Assembly: GCA_030280995.1 (NCBI GenBank)
Contig: JASXTE010000016.1
Span: 12,105,001 to 12,169,000 of the forward strand
Length of the DNA stretch: 64,000 nt
Source of the DNA: Hemileia vastatrix
Taxonomy: Eukaryota; Basidiomycota; Pucciniomycetes; Pucciniales; Zaghouaniaceae
Direction: 5' to 3'
This document shows, piece by piece, positions 45,422 through 57,474 of the stretch (positions are counted from its first letter, which is position 1; each line of letters begins with the position of its first letter). The position numbers and the translations under genes were made by a program. The notes beneath the pieces are model-generated. The model did no database searches. It was given only the letters and a program-made list of their open reading frames with translations, and had not been told where the DNA came from.

Positions 45422-46456
45422 ATTGAATATTGATATCAATATAAGTTGTCAGGTGGGAATTTTGATTGTGTCACTTTTATTTTTATTTCTCCCTTAGTTA
45501 CAGCTATTTGGAAAAACCTTGCTCTTTTTTTTTTCCCCTCATCCCTTGCCAAAAGCTAATTAAACTTATGTTTTTGACGGAGGATGGAAGGCAAAAACAC
45601 AGCAAGCTTTTTTCAAATTGGTATATATATTTTGTGTGAAATAAAAAAAACTTAAGAGTTAATTTTCACTTAGTTAAAATAATTAAGGACCCTTATATTT
45701 ATAATTCTTTTTGTCTTAACTTAGGCCTCTGTCTGGCACCTCCTCTGTACACATCAAACTATATATATATGTGAGTACGTATATGCATCATAGCTCTATT
45801 AGGGGGTATTAAAGCTAGAAATTAGAAGTTATTTAAAAGGTACTTCACAACGCAAAAAGAAAGCCATAAGCTTGACATTAATTCTCAGTAAAAATGTGTT
45901 TTGAGGGCACAATATGGCATATTTTAAAAAATAATCATGGGTGATTTGGTGGAAAAAAGAGGTATTTTGAAATGGAAGATGTCTAACTTTGATACCCCCT
46001 ATTATCTGGTATCCTACACTAAATTTCATATTAAATTATGTCAGAAGAGGATTGTGCACTTTTGAGAAAAAACAAATAAATATAAGTATAAATTAAGAAA
46101 ATAACTTGAACTTTTTAGACAGGAAATTTGACATTTAACTGCAAAAAATGGCCCTACCTTACATCCACCAAGTTTTTTTTTTTTTTTTTGATTATTCCAA
46201 TCGTCCTCTCCAATCTTCTCAAATTTTTCATTTATTTCACACATCTATCGTTCTATCTATTATCAATTATATATGTATATATATTTTTATTTTTTATTTT
46301 TTTGGTAAAAAATGGACAAAACGTATTTCCGATATAGCTATCTTCTAAATACATAGTTGAAATTTTTTTCGGTATTCACAAACTTATTCTTTTAGCTCCT
46401 AGATCCTTCTAGAAACTTGTCGGTTTATCTTACGTATCACACATGTCACCGTCACG

Positions 46457-46495
<39 letters not shown>

Positions 46496-47332
46496 GTTTA
46501 TCTCTTTTCATAGACAAATGTATTTTATTTCTATTTCTATTTTTATTATTTTATTATTTTTTCATCTTATGCAGAAGCAGAAGATAATCTAAATCTCTGT
46601 AGCATATGTCAGTATGTAATGCGTCGCCCTCAGCGGGAAGGTGGAATACAGGTAACAGCAAGACAAGAGAGCAGCTTAAAAATTTGGATATCGACACTAT
46701 CATATTGTACTTAACTATCTATATGTTGCTTGTTATTACGATTACGAATCAATCAATAACTGCACTCAAACACATATATATGCGTTTTAAAAATTTATAA
46801 TAAAAATCCAATTAAGGAGAGATCTCATTGCATATGTATATATAGATATAGATAGATATGGATAGATATGGATATAGTGCTCATAAGACTAACTAATAAT
46901 GTATGTAGCATGGAAAAATTCTATTTTTTGTCTCATCCTCTCATGCCACAAAAAGTCTTGGAAAACCCTTCTTCTGGAACACAACACCACAACCTGTAAG
47001 CCTGTTTTAGGAAAGAAGGGGGATAGCCAGCCAAGAGGAAAAAGAAGAAGAAGTAGGAGGAGAGAAAGGCATGGTGGGGGGTGAGAATGGAGGGGGGGAG
47101 CTTGAGGGTAAGAGAGGCAGTACGACACGTTGGGAAAGAAGCTTTATTATTTATTTCTTTTTTAGTCTTTTTCTCAGCTAAGATGTTCTCTATCTCCCGT
47201 GCGAAAAAAAACTTCAATGACATTAACAAAAAAAATTTTTCTCTCTCTTTTTTTATTTTATTTTATTTTATTTTAATTTTAATTTTAATTTTAATTTTTT
47301 TTTTTTTTTGGTGGCGATTCAATTTTAATGAG

Positions 47333-47363
<31 letters not shown>

Positions 47364-48121
47364 GAAATCGATTGGGACAATTCTTGACTTGCATGTACAC
47401 ATACATTTAATTTCAAATCGTATGTGCTTAAGACTTACTTATTTGATTACTATTACATACATTGAAACCTTTTTTTTTTTGTTTATAGCTAACGTTCATC
47501 TTGATTTGCTCATAAAACATATGACGAAAAATGGATAACCGATATTTCGCTTATTATGTCATATGCAAGTGCTAAATGGCTGCTGTTGGAATCCGAATTA
47601 AGCAAAGGATAGTACTGCTCGGGATGAATACGTGATGGCGGTGTTTGTTAAAAAAGGTGAAAGAAGAAGGGGGATAGCTGAATTATGCAGAAAATAGCAC
47701 TAACATCCGCGGACGATAGGTTACAATAGGCAATATAAGATATAGGTCAGACAGTAGAGGATGAGAGGATAGAGAGGGCAGAACAAACCCAAAAACAAAG
47801 AGATAGATCAATACGTAAGCAGACAATCAGTCAAATGAGGTACGGAAAGTAACAACTTAAAGTTTAGTTATCCTATACATCCCTTTTTCGCTAATTAACT
47901 AACTATATAGTAGAGTTTCAAATGAGTGAAAAATATTTTCAAGTTAAAGTGAATTGAATGGACATTTATAGTTATGACAAGTCAATTAATTGTGACTTCC
48001 CTACATGCATGAGGAATGTGGTATGGATGAAAGGATGGGGAGAAGGGAGATAAATTTAACGAGATGGCTAATTGCGATGCAAACCTTCCTCATTAGAGAA
48101 TGGGAAGGGGAAAGTGTAACA

Positions 48122-48184
48122 GTGAAATAGTTTCTTAAAATAAATCAGTTGTATACAACTAATTTATTTTAAAAATTATTTCAC
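48122..48184. repeat. 63-bp near-perfect palindrome
   Basis: Arms of about 31 bases, beginning GTGAAATAGTTTC and ending AATTATTTCAC, meet at a central GTATAC with only a few mismatches. The outer bases extend the symmetry to AGTG/CACT. It could be a tiny foldback element or a cruciform-forming site. Confidence 0.8.
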
Positions 48185-49831
48185 TATCACTGAAAGGGAA
48201 ATGGAAGGGGGAAAAAGTGTTGTCAATAAGAATGGGCATGGCAGCAGTGGGTACAATGGCATGAATGCAAAGTTAACCCAAATATCTCGTCGCTTGGTAA
48301 ATGTTTTTGTTAGTGTTTCCGTGAGCCTTTGCTTTAGTGACGGGCCTGAGTAGCAAAACTACATCTGAGAAAAGTGCGAATCCGGAGTCGACGGACAAGC
48401 TCAGCTGACCAAGTTGGAAAATGAAAAAGTGAACTGACAGACGTTGAATGTATGTATGTACACGTATATGTCTCTGTGATTCAAAACGTGACTGAGTTTA
48501 ACGACAATACATCATCATAACACAGCGGTTGGTGGAATTCAGGCTGGAAAGTTGGTTAGAAGGAGAGAGAGACGGAAGGTTTCTCTGAGGATCATTGAAT
48601 TTGAAGATGCTTGACTGATTTGTTGCATTGATTTGATTTGATTTAATTGGACGCTAGGCAGGATCGTAGCATCTGTAAGGGTGTGTGACTGCTTAACGAT
48701 TGTATGTGGAATTTGCGTGAGAGTGGTAGGTCATTGTGAAAAAAATTGCACCAAAAGCATATATCAGTTCACCTAAACTCATGATTATGGTGAGAGATGG
48801 GAGCCAAGACAACCATCAATTTTTTATATATACCTTATATATTAAGTTAAGTTGAGGCAAAAAGAGGATCAAAGATGGTGACAACATTTTTGTGATGGAG
48901 TAGCGAGATGGAAATGGAATGTTGTTGGAATCAAAGATCCTGACCGCGACCTCCGCTGTACTACCATCAAGTGATGAAAACAACGTATGTGTGTATTTGT
49001 GGATAGCTCCTTGGATGACACCAAGACAATCACGACCACGATATCGCGAGGTGGTGAGGTCGATTGATCGACTTTGTTTACGTTATGTCACATTGACTTT
49101 GAACAAGAAGTGTGCTTATGTCACAACATCAATTTCCTGTTGATTTTAATATTAATCTATATGATATATCTCATTTTTGGAGTTACCTAAATTGCTATTC
49201 CTACTGCTATGATGATCTTGAACGTCGCTCCCCCCCCTTCCCCATCCATCGGTGTACTGGTCGCCCTTGGGTGATCCAAACAAAGGCTGCCTTCCCTTAC
49301 CTTCTCTAGACTTGTCTGTCCTGCCTGTCCCTCCTGAGCTATCTATCACCCCCCATGGAAATGTGGTGTCACTGATGCGTTAGTTAATATATAACCACCC
49401 TGCCTCCACCGCCACTCTTGCCTTCCTTGTCCTTATCCATACTCTCACCATCTTCCTGTTCATCATTCACTCTTAAATTGCCAGCGCGCCTGCTTTTTTT
49501 TTTTTTTTTTTTTTTTTTTTTTCATTTTTTTGGCGTTCTTTTCTTTGACATCCTTCTTTTTTCTTCGCCTGGAGTTACATTCCTCGTTTTAAATCGTACT
49601 TATACCGTCCTCTTTTTTCATTCTCTCTATCTTATCCCTTTCATCTCCATCGTCATATAGCGTATTTGATACTCATCCTTATCCTCTTCCTTTTTCTTGC
49701 TCTTTTGATCGTCCTTTGCCTTTCCTTTGTTCTCTTTCTCATCATCTCTTGCACTATCAAGTCAGACACGCACATCCGCACTTATACTGTCCCTTATATT
49801 TTCAATCTTTTGCCCCAATAATCTCTTCACA

Positions 49832-52046
49832 ATGATATTTCCTTCTATGTTGCTTGTGACGCTGGCGGCACTGCCAGTCATTCTTGGCACCACCGTCCAC
49901 CAAAAGCATCATCAGCCATCTCACCATGTTGTGAAGCGGATAAACCCTCATAAAAAACCCGCACCTGCTCCTCTTCACAAAAAATCAACTGAGGACTATG
50001 GTCGTAAATTTGGTATCAATCCCGATAATCTTCATGTTAATGGTGTTGCTATCGGCTTTTCACCTGCCTTTCACGAGAAAATTGATTCAAACACCGCTTC
50101 TGACATCAACAAGCTCTTGAAAGCACCTATGGCTATTGTGGGTGATCATTTTCTGTCGAATGATATGCTCTTAGCATTTGACTTATCTAATTTTATCCAA
50201 TCTTTGCTCATGTTTTTCTACCAAGATGGGTGCATTTGCTAACCTCGACGTTAATGATGGTCATTTGTCTGTGATGGACACTGTAAGTCTTTCCTCATCT
50301 TGGTGAGATAGGCGAGAATTTGTTTTGTCGTGTTAATGCTCACAATCCTTTTTATTTTCATTTATTTACTCAACTGTCTAATTTCCCGTCATTTCATCCG
50401 GTGTTCATTGCTCGTCGTTTTTGTATCTTCGGGGTCATTTTAGCATGTTGGGGATGTACTTAGTCTCCCAGGTAATCCAGTCTTCCAGCTTACTTTAGTA
50501 CCCTCTCAAGGTTTAGATGTCATTACTCAGGAAGTGGTATGTGCCAATTGAAACAAAATAAATTCATTTATTGGTTTCGGCTAATACTCAACATCTATTT
50601 ATCTGGTGATCATTTTTACTCAAAAAAGGTGGACAAAATTGCCCGTAAGATGGCAGATATTGAGAAAAAAGGAATCACGACATATTTACGTTTTGGTCAT
50701 GAGGTATGTCAAAATTTTTGAGCCTCCTCTTTCATGTCTTAGAGTAGAGAGTATCTGAAATATATCTATCTTCATTCTCCTATATTTTGGTTACCATAGA
50801 TGAATGGTGATTGGTATCCTTGGGCAGGGCAACCTAAGAGTAAGCGATGTCTCTATCGCTTCTCAATTTTATCATTACTGATCGTCATTCTGTTTATGTT
50901 GCAAGAATTTATTGAAAAATTCCGTATGCTGGCCATCGCAATTCGCAAGGTCACTCATAAAACATGTAGGCGTCTTAATTAACATTTTGAGCTTATTCCT
51001 AATTTATTGACATTTTCGTCTTTCTCTTTGTTCGCCAGATATGGTTTGGTAAATGCTCTCTGTTTAGGTGTAATAAAAATGAGACTTTTTATGGCTCATG
51101 ATCAACTCTCCATTCTTTCTAAGGTGTCCAAACACCAAATATGCCAGTGGTAATGTCCACGCCCCTCATGGTGGATACACGCCTTACTGGCCAGGCAAAG
51201 AGCATGTTGACATATCAGGCAAGTAGCTGTTATTCCTCAATGTCTTTTGACTCCTTGTTCATTCTCTGACATTTTCTAGTCATTATTTTCAATAGCATTG
51301 AGCCTTTATTTTTTCGGAAGTAAGGCTCCGCCTTGCGATTTCTTATCCACTATTTCTCTCATTTGTTAGACTCATGATCTACAATTTAATGATTTGCAAT
51401 CCAGGCCAGAAACGCCTGAACATTGCTCCACAGGCCGACGAAGCTGTCAAAATTCTTTCAGAATTCTCCGCAGTGGGTTTTTAATGTTGATATACTCATT
51501 GGATTGAAATAGACTGTTGATTGGAACACATTTTTCTAATCGTCTTTAGATGTATGGCCCCAAAGGTCAAGGTACTCCCATTATGCTCGCTGAAACTGGA
51601 GCTACTTACACTACTTCAGTGGATGGTACTGTCCCTGGAAAGGGTAACGCTAGTGAAGTTGTAATCAAAAGTGAATGGTTAAAACAACTTGTTAGCAAAG
51701 AGACCGTTTCAAAAGTAGATGGATTTATGGCCATTGTTTGGGTATGATTTTCATTTCTTCCTTGATTTGATCAGTAATCATTTCAATTTAACTGGATGAC
51801 TCGGTGAAATAACACACGCTTAAATTTCATTCCTCTTTACTTTTGCAGTTTGAGGTTGCCAAGGTAGAAACCGCAACGTGAGTTTTTTTATTGGCGTCGT
51901 ATACAACACAATATTATTTCTCATTTACTTGATCCTTGAAATTTGATCAAATGTCTAGGGGTAAAACTGAACTCAAACGTGAAGATTCCCGTATATTGAC
52001 AGGGAACGAGTCTGTTAGGAAAGCCGCACTCTCATTGTTAAGCTAG
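49832..52046 (+). CDS. Secreted GH26-like glycoside hydrolase (13 exons)
   Basis: Predicted secreted endo-mannanase-type enzyme acting on plant or fungal wall polysaccharide. Exons by eye: 49832-50137, 50226-50282, 50444-50536, 50629-50703, 50800-50839, 50906-50965, 51039-51048, 51124-51218, 51296-51319, 51405-51472, 51550-51741, 51849-51877, 51959-52046; all phases fit, giving 378 residues. A signal peptide (about 1-19) is followed by a Lys-Arg site at 35-36, probably cut by a Kex2-like protease. GH26 hallmarks: LRFGHEMNGDWYPWAG with the acid/base Glu177, and IMLAETGATY with the putative nucleophile Glu291. The seventh exon is only 10 nt and the intron after exon 8 has a GC donor (AG/GCAAGT). 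An upstream in-frame ATG at 49727 would destroy the signal peptide at the N-terminus, so 49832 was chosen. The family is clear; the exact substrate is not. Confidence 0.85.
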
Positions 52047-54292
52047 AGATACCATATAATACCACTTACAATACTATACATATCATACCTATTCACAATT
52101 TATCTATATTCTTATATCATGTCTAGGAAAATGTTCATATATAATGCATAGGCCATTATATCCTTATGATTCCATTTATGTGATGCTCGTCAGTACTGTT
52201 TTTGGTGCTCCATTGGTGATGAGTTGCTAGTCAATAAACAATATATTTTCGAATGTTCAAACACAGTGGAGATTTTTTTCTTTTTCATATAGTTTTTAAA
52301 ATTTATAAGTCATATGGCGTATTTGGTTTCCCTTTGCAAAGCAATGGAAATTATTATGGTATTCATTCAAGAAAGTTCTTTTTTTATTTTTTTCTTGAGA
52401 TGTGGAGAGACAAGCTTTTGTGTGTATGTGATTAGTGGGTATTATTCTTTATTTAATCTGCCATCCAAGCATTTGAAGACTTTGGTTTTGACTGTTGAGA
52501 GCCTCTTTTGGTTGATTGATTTTTAAGCTAGAAGTAGTAAGTAGTAGGAGTAATGAGAGTTTCTCTCTCCTTATTGCAGTAACTTATAATAGTTATATGT
52601 ATGTTATTTAGAAGATTTTCTATTGATTTTTCATATATATATATATATATATATATTCATTCTTACTGTGGTGTGGTACGGCTATACCAACATTTGTTGG
52701 TGCACAAGTTGTGGAAGATAAAAAAAAATGACTTTGTACTGCATTGTGGTGACAGCCAACTGAATTGATAAATGTAAGCTAAAACAATTCATTCAGTTGA
52801 CAATTAAAAAAATGTGGTGCGAAGTTGATTTATTTCGTTTTCGTTTTCATTTTCATTTTTTTTTTTTTTTCTTCAATTTGTGTACCCATCATTCTTGATC
52901 TTGGTGTAGTCAAATTTGATTACTTGAAATATCTATACATACAATCTTCATATATATATATATAGATTTGCTTTTCAAACATTAAAAAATGAGATTAATT
53001 TTTGAGTCTTGAGATGCTATGTTGATATGGAAGAGGAAGAATATATTCTCTCAATGGTTTATATTTATAGATCACCAGAATTATCTAATTTTAGTATATT
53101 GACACAAAAGAGAGGGGTAATCAATTGTGATTGTACGGAAGGCCATGAATGAATTATGAAATACTATGTTTTAATACCACTTCTGAATGACCAAGCAACA
53201 TTTCTCAAAGACGCTACATGACTTAAAAGTATATATATATATATATATATATTTTGGGTTATTAAGAACAGTAAGTAAAGGTCAATGTTCAATTGAATAT
53301 ATTTTGAGTTGATCCCCAATTCATTGTTGATTGGGAACGACTTTTGTGAGAAAGATGGGTTACCTTCATTTCAAACTATTACATGGATAGAATATAATGA
53401 AAGAAAATATTCTGGGTGTCTAAGCTTGATGGATGGATTTCACTGGGAGTGGTCAAAGTTACCAACAGCATTAGTTAGCTCATTATTTCAGGGGAAAAAT
53501 AAAATATCCAAAAAAAAAAAAAAAAAAAAAAAATAAATAAATAAATAAAAATACTAGAAGCTAAATATTAATTTTGGCATTGTTTCTTTGGATCCCCTGG
53601 AACACTCAAATGACATCATGACCTTTCAAAGATGTTCCTTGTAAGCATTTTTGAGTTTTTTTTTTTTTTTTTTTTTTTTAAAAAGTAATAAACATGAGGG
53701 TTGAAAATAGGCCAAAGAAATCATAATGATGAATTGATAAATAACTAATAATAAAGAATGGGGAAAAGGGAAAAGTGCCTCTGTAAGATAATTTGGATAG
53801 AGGGGAAAACGGCCAGCTACTGTTGATAAGAGATGCCCAAAACAACAGCCTAACTTAAACTTGAAAGGAAAATGACTTAAATTGATGATGGTACTGAGAA
53901 AAAGGTCTCACTTAATGGAAATGGGAACCATAGCCCAAAGTAAAATATTTAAACTAGGGATGACAACCTCAATTAAAAAAGGGAAAAGGGAGAACAGCCT
54001 AACTTAAAGCTTAAACATAGTTGATAACGTTAAAGAACACATGTGATAATGATATGAAAACAGAGTTGGGGAAAACAGGGATTTTAAATTACTAATAGTC
54101 AGTGTTATCACAGAAAATTTACAAGGATATGGCTAGCCATCCCCTTTGTTTCAACTTCTTAAACAGCCATTTGGAAAATTTTTTGGAAGCTGTTGGGAAA
54201 CTTCTTGGAATACAGACAGAAACAGATTGTAAATGAGTTTTGTTATAAACTGAAGCCAGGCTGAATGTTACTTGATTCCAGCTAGATCAGAC
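52047..54292. other. Intergenic region downstream of GH26
   Basis: No gene is recognised. It contains TA microsatellites (52637-52656, 53230-53251), A and T homopolymers (53509-53533, 53657-53680) and AT-rich sequence. The start should hold the GH26 3' UTR. Confidence 0.6.
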
Positions 54293-55089
54293 TGTCACAC
54301 ATTGTGTGAAAGTTGAAGAAAAAGCAGCTCACTAAGTCTATAATCAAGAACATAATTGTCTTAACTAAATCCATACACAAAGCACAAAAGTAACATTGGC
54401 TTAGAAACTGCATTTCCTTTGTGTTCTCAATCCAGAATCGTTCATTCAACTGCACTTGGTCTAAATTCTAAATCTAAATTAGTCAATTGATTTCAATTAA
54501 GTGCTTATACTTTTAAATTTAAGCAAATCAACATACTATTAGTGCTATGATTGATGTGATATTCTCAATGTGGATTATTGTGTGTCTGAGAGTTGTTTAA
54601 AGGTCTGTGAGTAGGAACAGGTGGAAATATTAAGGGGGTCTGTGATATGGAGATAATGTTTATTAAAAGGGTCAATGCAAGGTGGAGTTGCTTATATAAA
54701 TGGTGTTGGTTTTAATTCAACATTCCTTACAATTAAATTATCATATTGTTGTGATAGTAGTTAAATTTATAGTAATATATATTGGCCAATTATTGTTTCC
54801 TTCCTTTTCTTAATAATCAATTTAAAATCCAATCCTAAATCCATAAATCATTTGCCTTAATTATTAAGTTTCAAACCCTTTGTGAGATTCATTAGAATAT
54901 TAGTATTACCTTTAAATATATATTAATATTCCCTCCAAATATATCTCAAAGCAAGATAAGTTCCTTTGACATATCTTTGAACCACTTCTTCAAAGTATTC
55001 CTCTGTGCCTCAAAGTAATTTCAACTCTCCTTCTCATTCTCACTTACTCAGGAACACCCTCAACCTTGTGTGCAGGTTGTCCAGTGACA
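54293..55089 (+). mobile_element. Diverged solo LTR of family A
   Basis: 797 bp with TGTCAC and GTGACA ends and a perfect 5-bp target duplication cagac (54288-54292 and 55090-55094). Read in its own sense it matches the element A LTRs throughout: CAGCTCACTAAGTC near the start, TATATAAATGG near 54695, ACAATTAAATTAT near 54728, and GGAACACCCTCAACCTTGTG at the end. Much CpG has become TpG or CpA, so it is older than element A. Confidence 0.88.
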
Positions 55090-55985
55090 CAGACATTCAG
55101 AATCACATTAAACATTAGCTGAGCCCAGTTTAACCTAAGTAATGAATAATGAATATGCAATATGCATATTAAATATAAATTATATGTGTGAAATATAAAA
55201 ATTCAATATGCATGCATTAGGCATGTTTGATATTCATATATCTTCTATATTAAATATGCATGTATAATAAATGATCAGTATGGATGCTTGTCACATATTC
55301 AATATGGATGTATCATGTCATCATACTATATGCATCACCAGAAAAAAAATGGGCACCTGATATCTTTGACTTAACTCAATTTCAGCTCAGCTTTGATTCT
55401 TCTGGAAAGACTTCCCAATGAAAAATGAGCACACTAGCTTGCACAACATCAAATCAAACTTACTCTTAAATCAAAATTGAATATAGGGATAGGCACCTGC
55501 TAGCAGGTGCCACTTGATTTTTTGTGATGTATACTCTAAATATATGATTTGACTAAATATGAAGCATTGAAAGTATAATGTTAATTAAAAGATTCATTAA
55601 ACTTTAATAATACAAAGAAATACATTATTATGTGCACATTTAGAAACTACCAGATACTTTTAACTGTAAAGATATATTGATGAAGGAATGACAAATATGA
55701 TGAAAAGTTTTAAACTGAGCCAAAACTGTAAACAACATATAAGTTAAAAATTTGTTAGACACAAGTATAAGCCACATGTGAAGCAGTGCTGACTTAAGAT
55801 AAATTAATAAACTGAAAGAATAAAGATAAGTGAGTGAGATAGAAGAACTAAACTGACAAAAAAAGAAAATCAATAAAAAGAGATACATTTCAAAAGCAGA
55901 GCAGAATAACATGACAATACATAAACCAAAAATTTAAAACATAAATAAGTTAATAATATGTTACACACAAGTCTAAGACACATGT
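55090..55985. other. Intergenic region with a MITE-like copy
   Basis: No gene. It holds TATGCAT-type AT-rich sequence (55150-55330), the second MITE-like copy (55336-55526), and two similar stretches with the motif ACACAAGT(A/C)TAAG(C/A)CACATG near 55757 and 55965. A 90-codon minus-strand frame (55640-55912) is hydrophobic and AT-driven; I do not call it. Confidence 0.55.
55336..55526. mobile_element. MITE-like element, copy 2 (191 bp)
   Basis: Same ends as copy 1 (CACCAGAAAAAA and TTGTG) and same internal order. The right-hand end contains a perfect 20-bp palindrome, GGCACCTGCTAGCAGGTGCC (55492-55511). The left palindrome has lost about 17-19 bases. Flanks share only at/at. Confidence 0.65.
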
Positions 55986-57162
55986 TGTCAGTGTATCTAG
56001 TATTTAAGTATAATTTAATAGTATTAATTAATGGTCCTACTACTTATTAACAAATGATATAGTGATTAAACCTCAGGGAAAGACTAATAAAATAGTTATG
56101 CTGAAATAAAACTCACAATACTTGGATTTAAATGTGTGCTAGTGGTGGAAAATAGATGAATAAAATATAGTTATAGCTTATATAAAGATAATATCAATTT
56201 ATAATGGCTTTATAATATATCTTTTAATAATAATAATTGTGTTGTAATGTTTATTTGAATTGCAGTAAGTAAGTGATGTCTAATAACCATCAAAATCCTC
56301 CCTTACTTATTCCAAAATCCACTGGAGTGCACAGACCTTCAATCCAGATGATGTCACTGCTATCCCCGGCAATTACAGCACTGTGAGGGCCCATCAACTC
56401 CCCATGGCGTCCACTTCAAGCAGATTAATCACCCAGACCTCCAGTAAGGACCCTCCATCACAATTAATGATAACACAGACCCATACCATAAATAGAAAAT
56501 CCAGATAAAAGCGAATACCATAAAGAAACAGGTAAAATAACTCATCCAAAGAGAATATAATGAAAACCAAAGCATATAAAAGAAAAAAATAAAATGTCCA
56601 AGCCCCTAATAACATCCCCAAGCATCCATATTAACCCAGCAATGACCTCCCAACACATAAATCCGTGAATATACATACAAGGAAGCAGATTAAGTTGTCC
56701 AAACTGAGTGTATGCACCTGAAATAAATGTATATGCTTCTGTAGGCGTTGTGAGTCCACTGGATACGTCCATATGACCTAAAATAACAGAAAAACAAAGT
56801 TTATAGGCTATTAAGAGGCTAAAACCCACTTATATACCTAAATATACTTAATATACTGCATATTTCACTGAATATGAGATTTATGTATTCATATAAGCTT
56901 ATGTATGTAAATAATTACTTGATATCACTTAAGATAAGTATATTATGACTCCATTAACACCTTAATAAGTATTATTAGGCTATGGATAAGCTATTTAAAC
57001 TACTATAATTTATATAATAGAGTAATAATTATATATATATGTAATATAATCATATATATGATTATTTTAAGCTTATTTTAAGATATAAGCTTATTGTACT
57101 TAAAGTTATCTTATTTTAAGTATAAGAAATACTCAGTCCTAGGGATATCTAGGCTGACACTC
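55986..57162 (-). repeat. Element D 3' LTR
   Basis: Begins on the minus strand TGTCAGCCTAGATATCCC at 57162, directly after the polypurine tract GAGTGAGGGAG of element D. The left end is placed at the plus-strand TGTCAGTGTATCTAG at 55986 by analogy with the solo LTR at 9162; that border is uncertain. Confidence 0.65.
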
Positions 57163-57269
57163 CCTCACTCAAAAAACAATAAAAAAATGTTAAGACATTT
57201 TAATTAAAAGTAAGGAGTGAATAGAATTTTTTATTTTTTTTTAATTTTCTATAATACATATACTGAATA

Positions 57270-57474
57270 AACAGTATTATTTTGATTTAAATTTTTTCAA
57301 GAGATTTTTAAGATCAGAGATTTCATTTTCTAGAATCCACTGGTCATATTCACTTGATTTATTTTTAAATCTTAATAGATACTCAACTCCCTTTTCTTTA
57401 GTAAGGTGTCTCTTTTTAAGTATCTTTTCAATTTCTGCCTTTTCAACTATTTCTTCAGGTTGCTGTTAATGCCT
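57270..57474 (-). pseudogene. Element D chromodomain-like C-terminus
   Basis: In frame after the integrase stop TAA (57466-57468): EIEKILKKRHLTKEKGVEYL, LRFKNKSSEYDQWILENEI. The pattern VEKIL...GxxYLxRxK...W is that of a chromodomain. C2 has the same segment, but its Trp codon is a stop. The TAA makes this part unlikely to be translated as a fusion here. Confidence 0.65.

Larger units (their letters stand above)
45067..49831. other. Intergenic region, repeats only
   Basis: No gene is recognised. Seen: a MITE-like element (45206-45421), a T run of about 36 (46459-46494), A/T homopolymer runs at 47270-47360 and 49495-49522, a 63-bp palindrome (48122-48184), and a pyrimidine-rich stretch (49400-49830) that is probably the GH26 promoter and 5' UTR. 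Short reading frames at 46.0-47.4 and 48.9-49.3 kb have low-complexity or unconvincing sequences. Confidence 0.6.

Noticed and set aside
46128..47410. Several Phe/Lys-rich small frames
   Set aside because: They are produced by long T and A runs.
48919..49143. 74-codon plus-strand frame
   Set aside because: No domain, no conserved motif and no sensible splice continuation.
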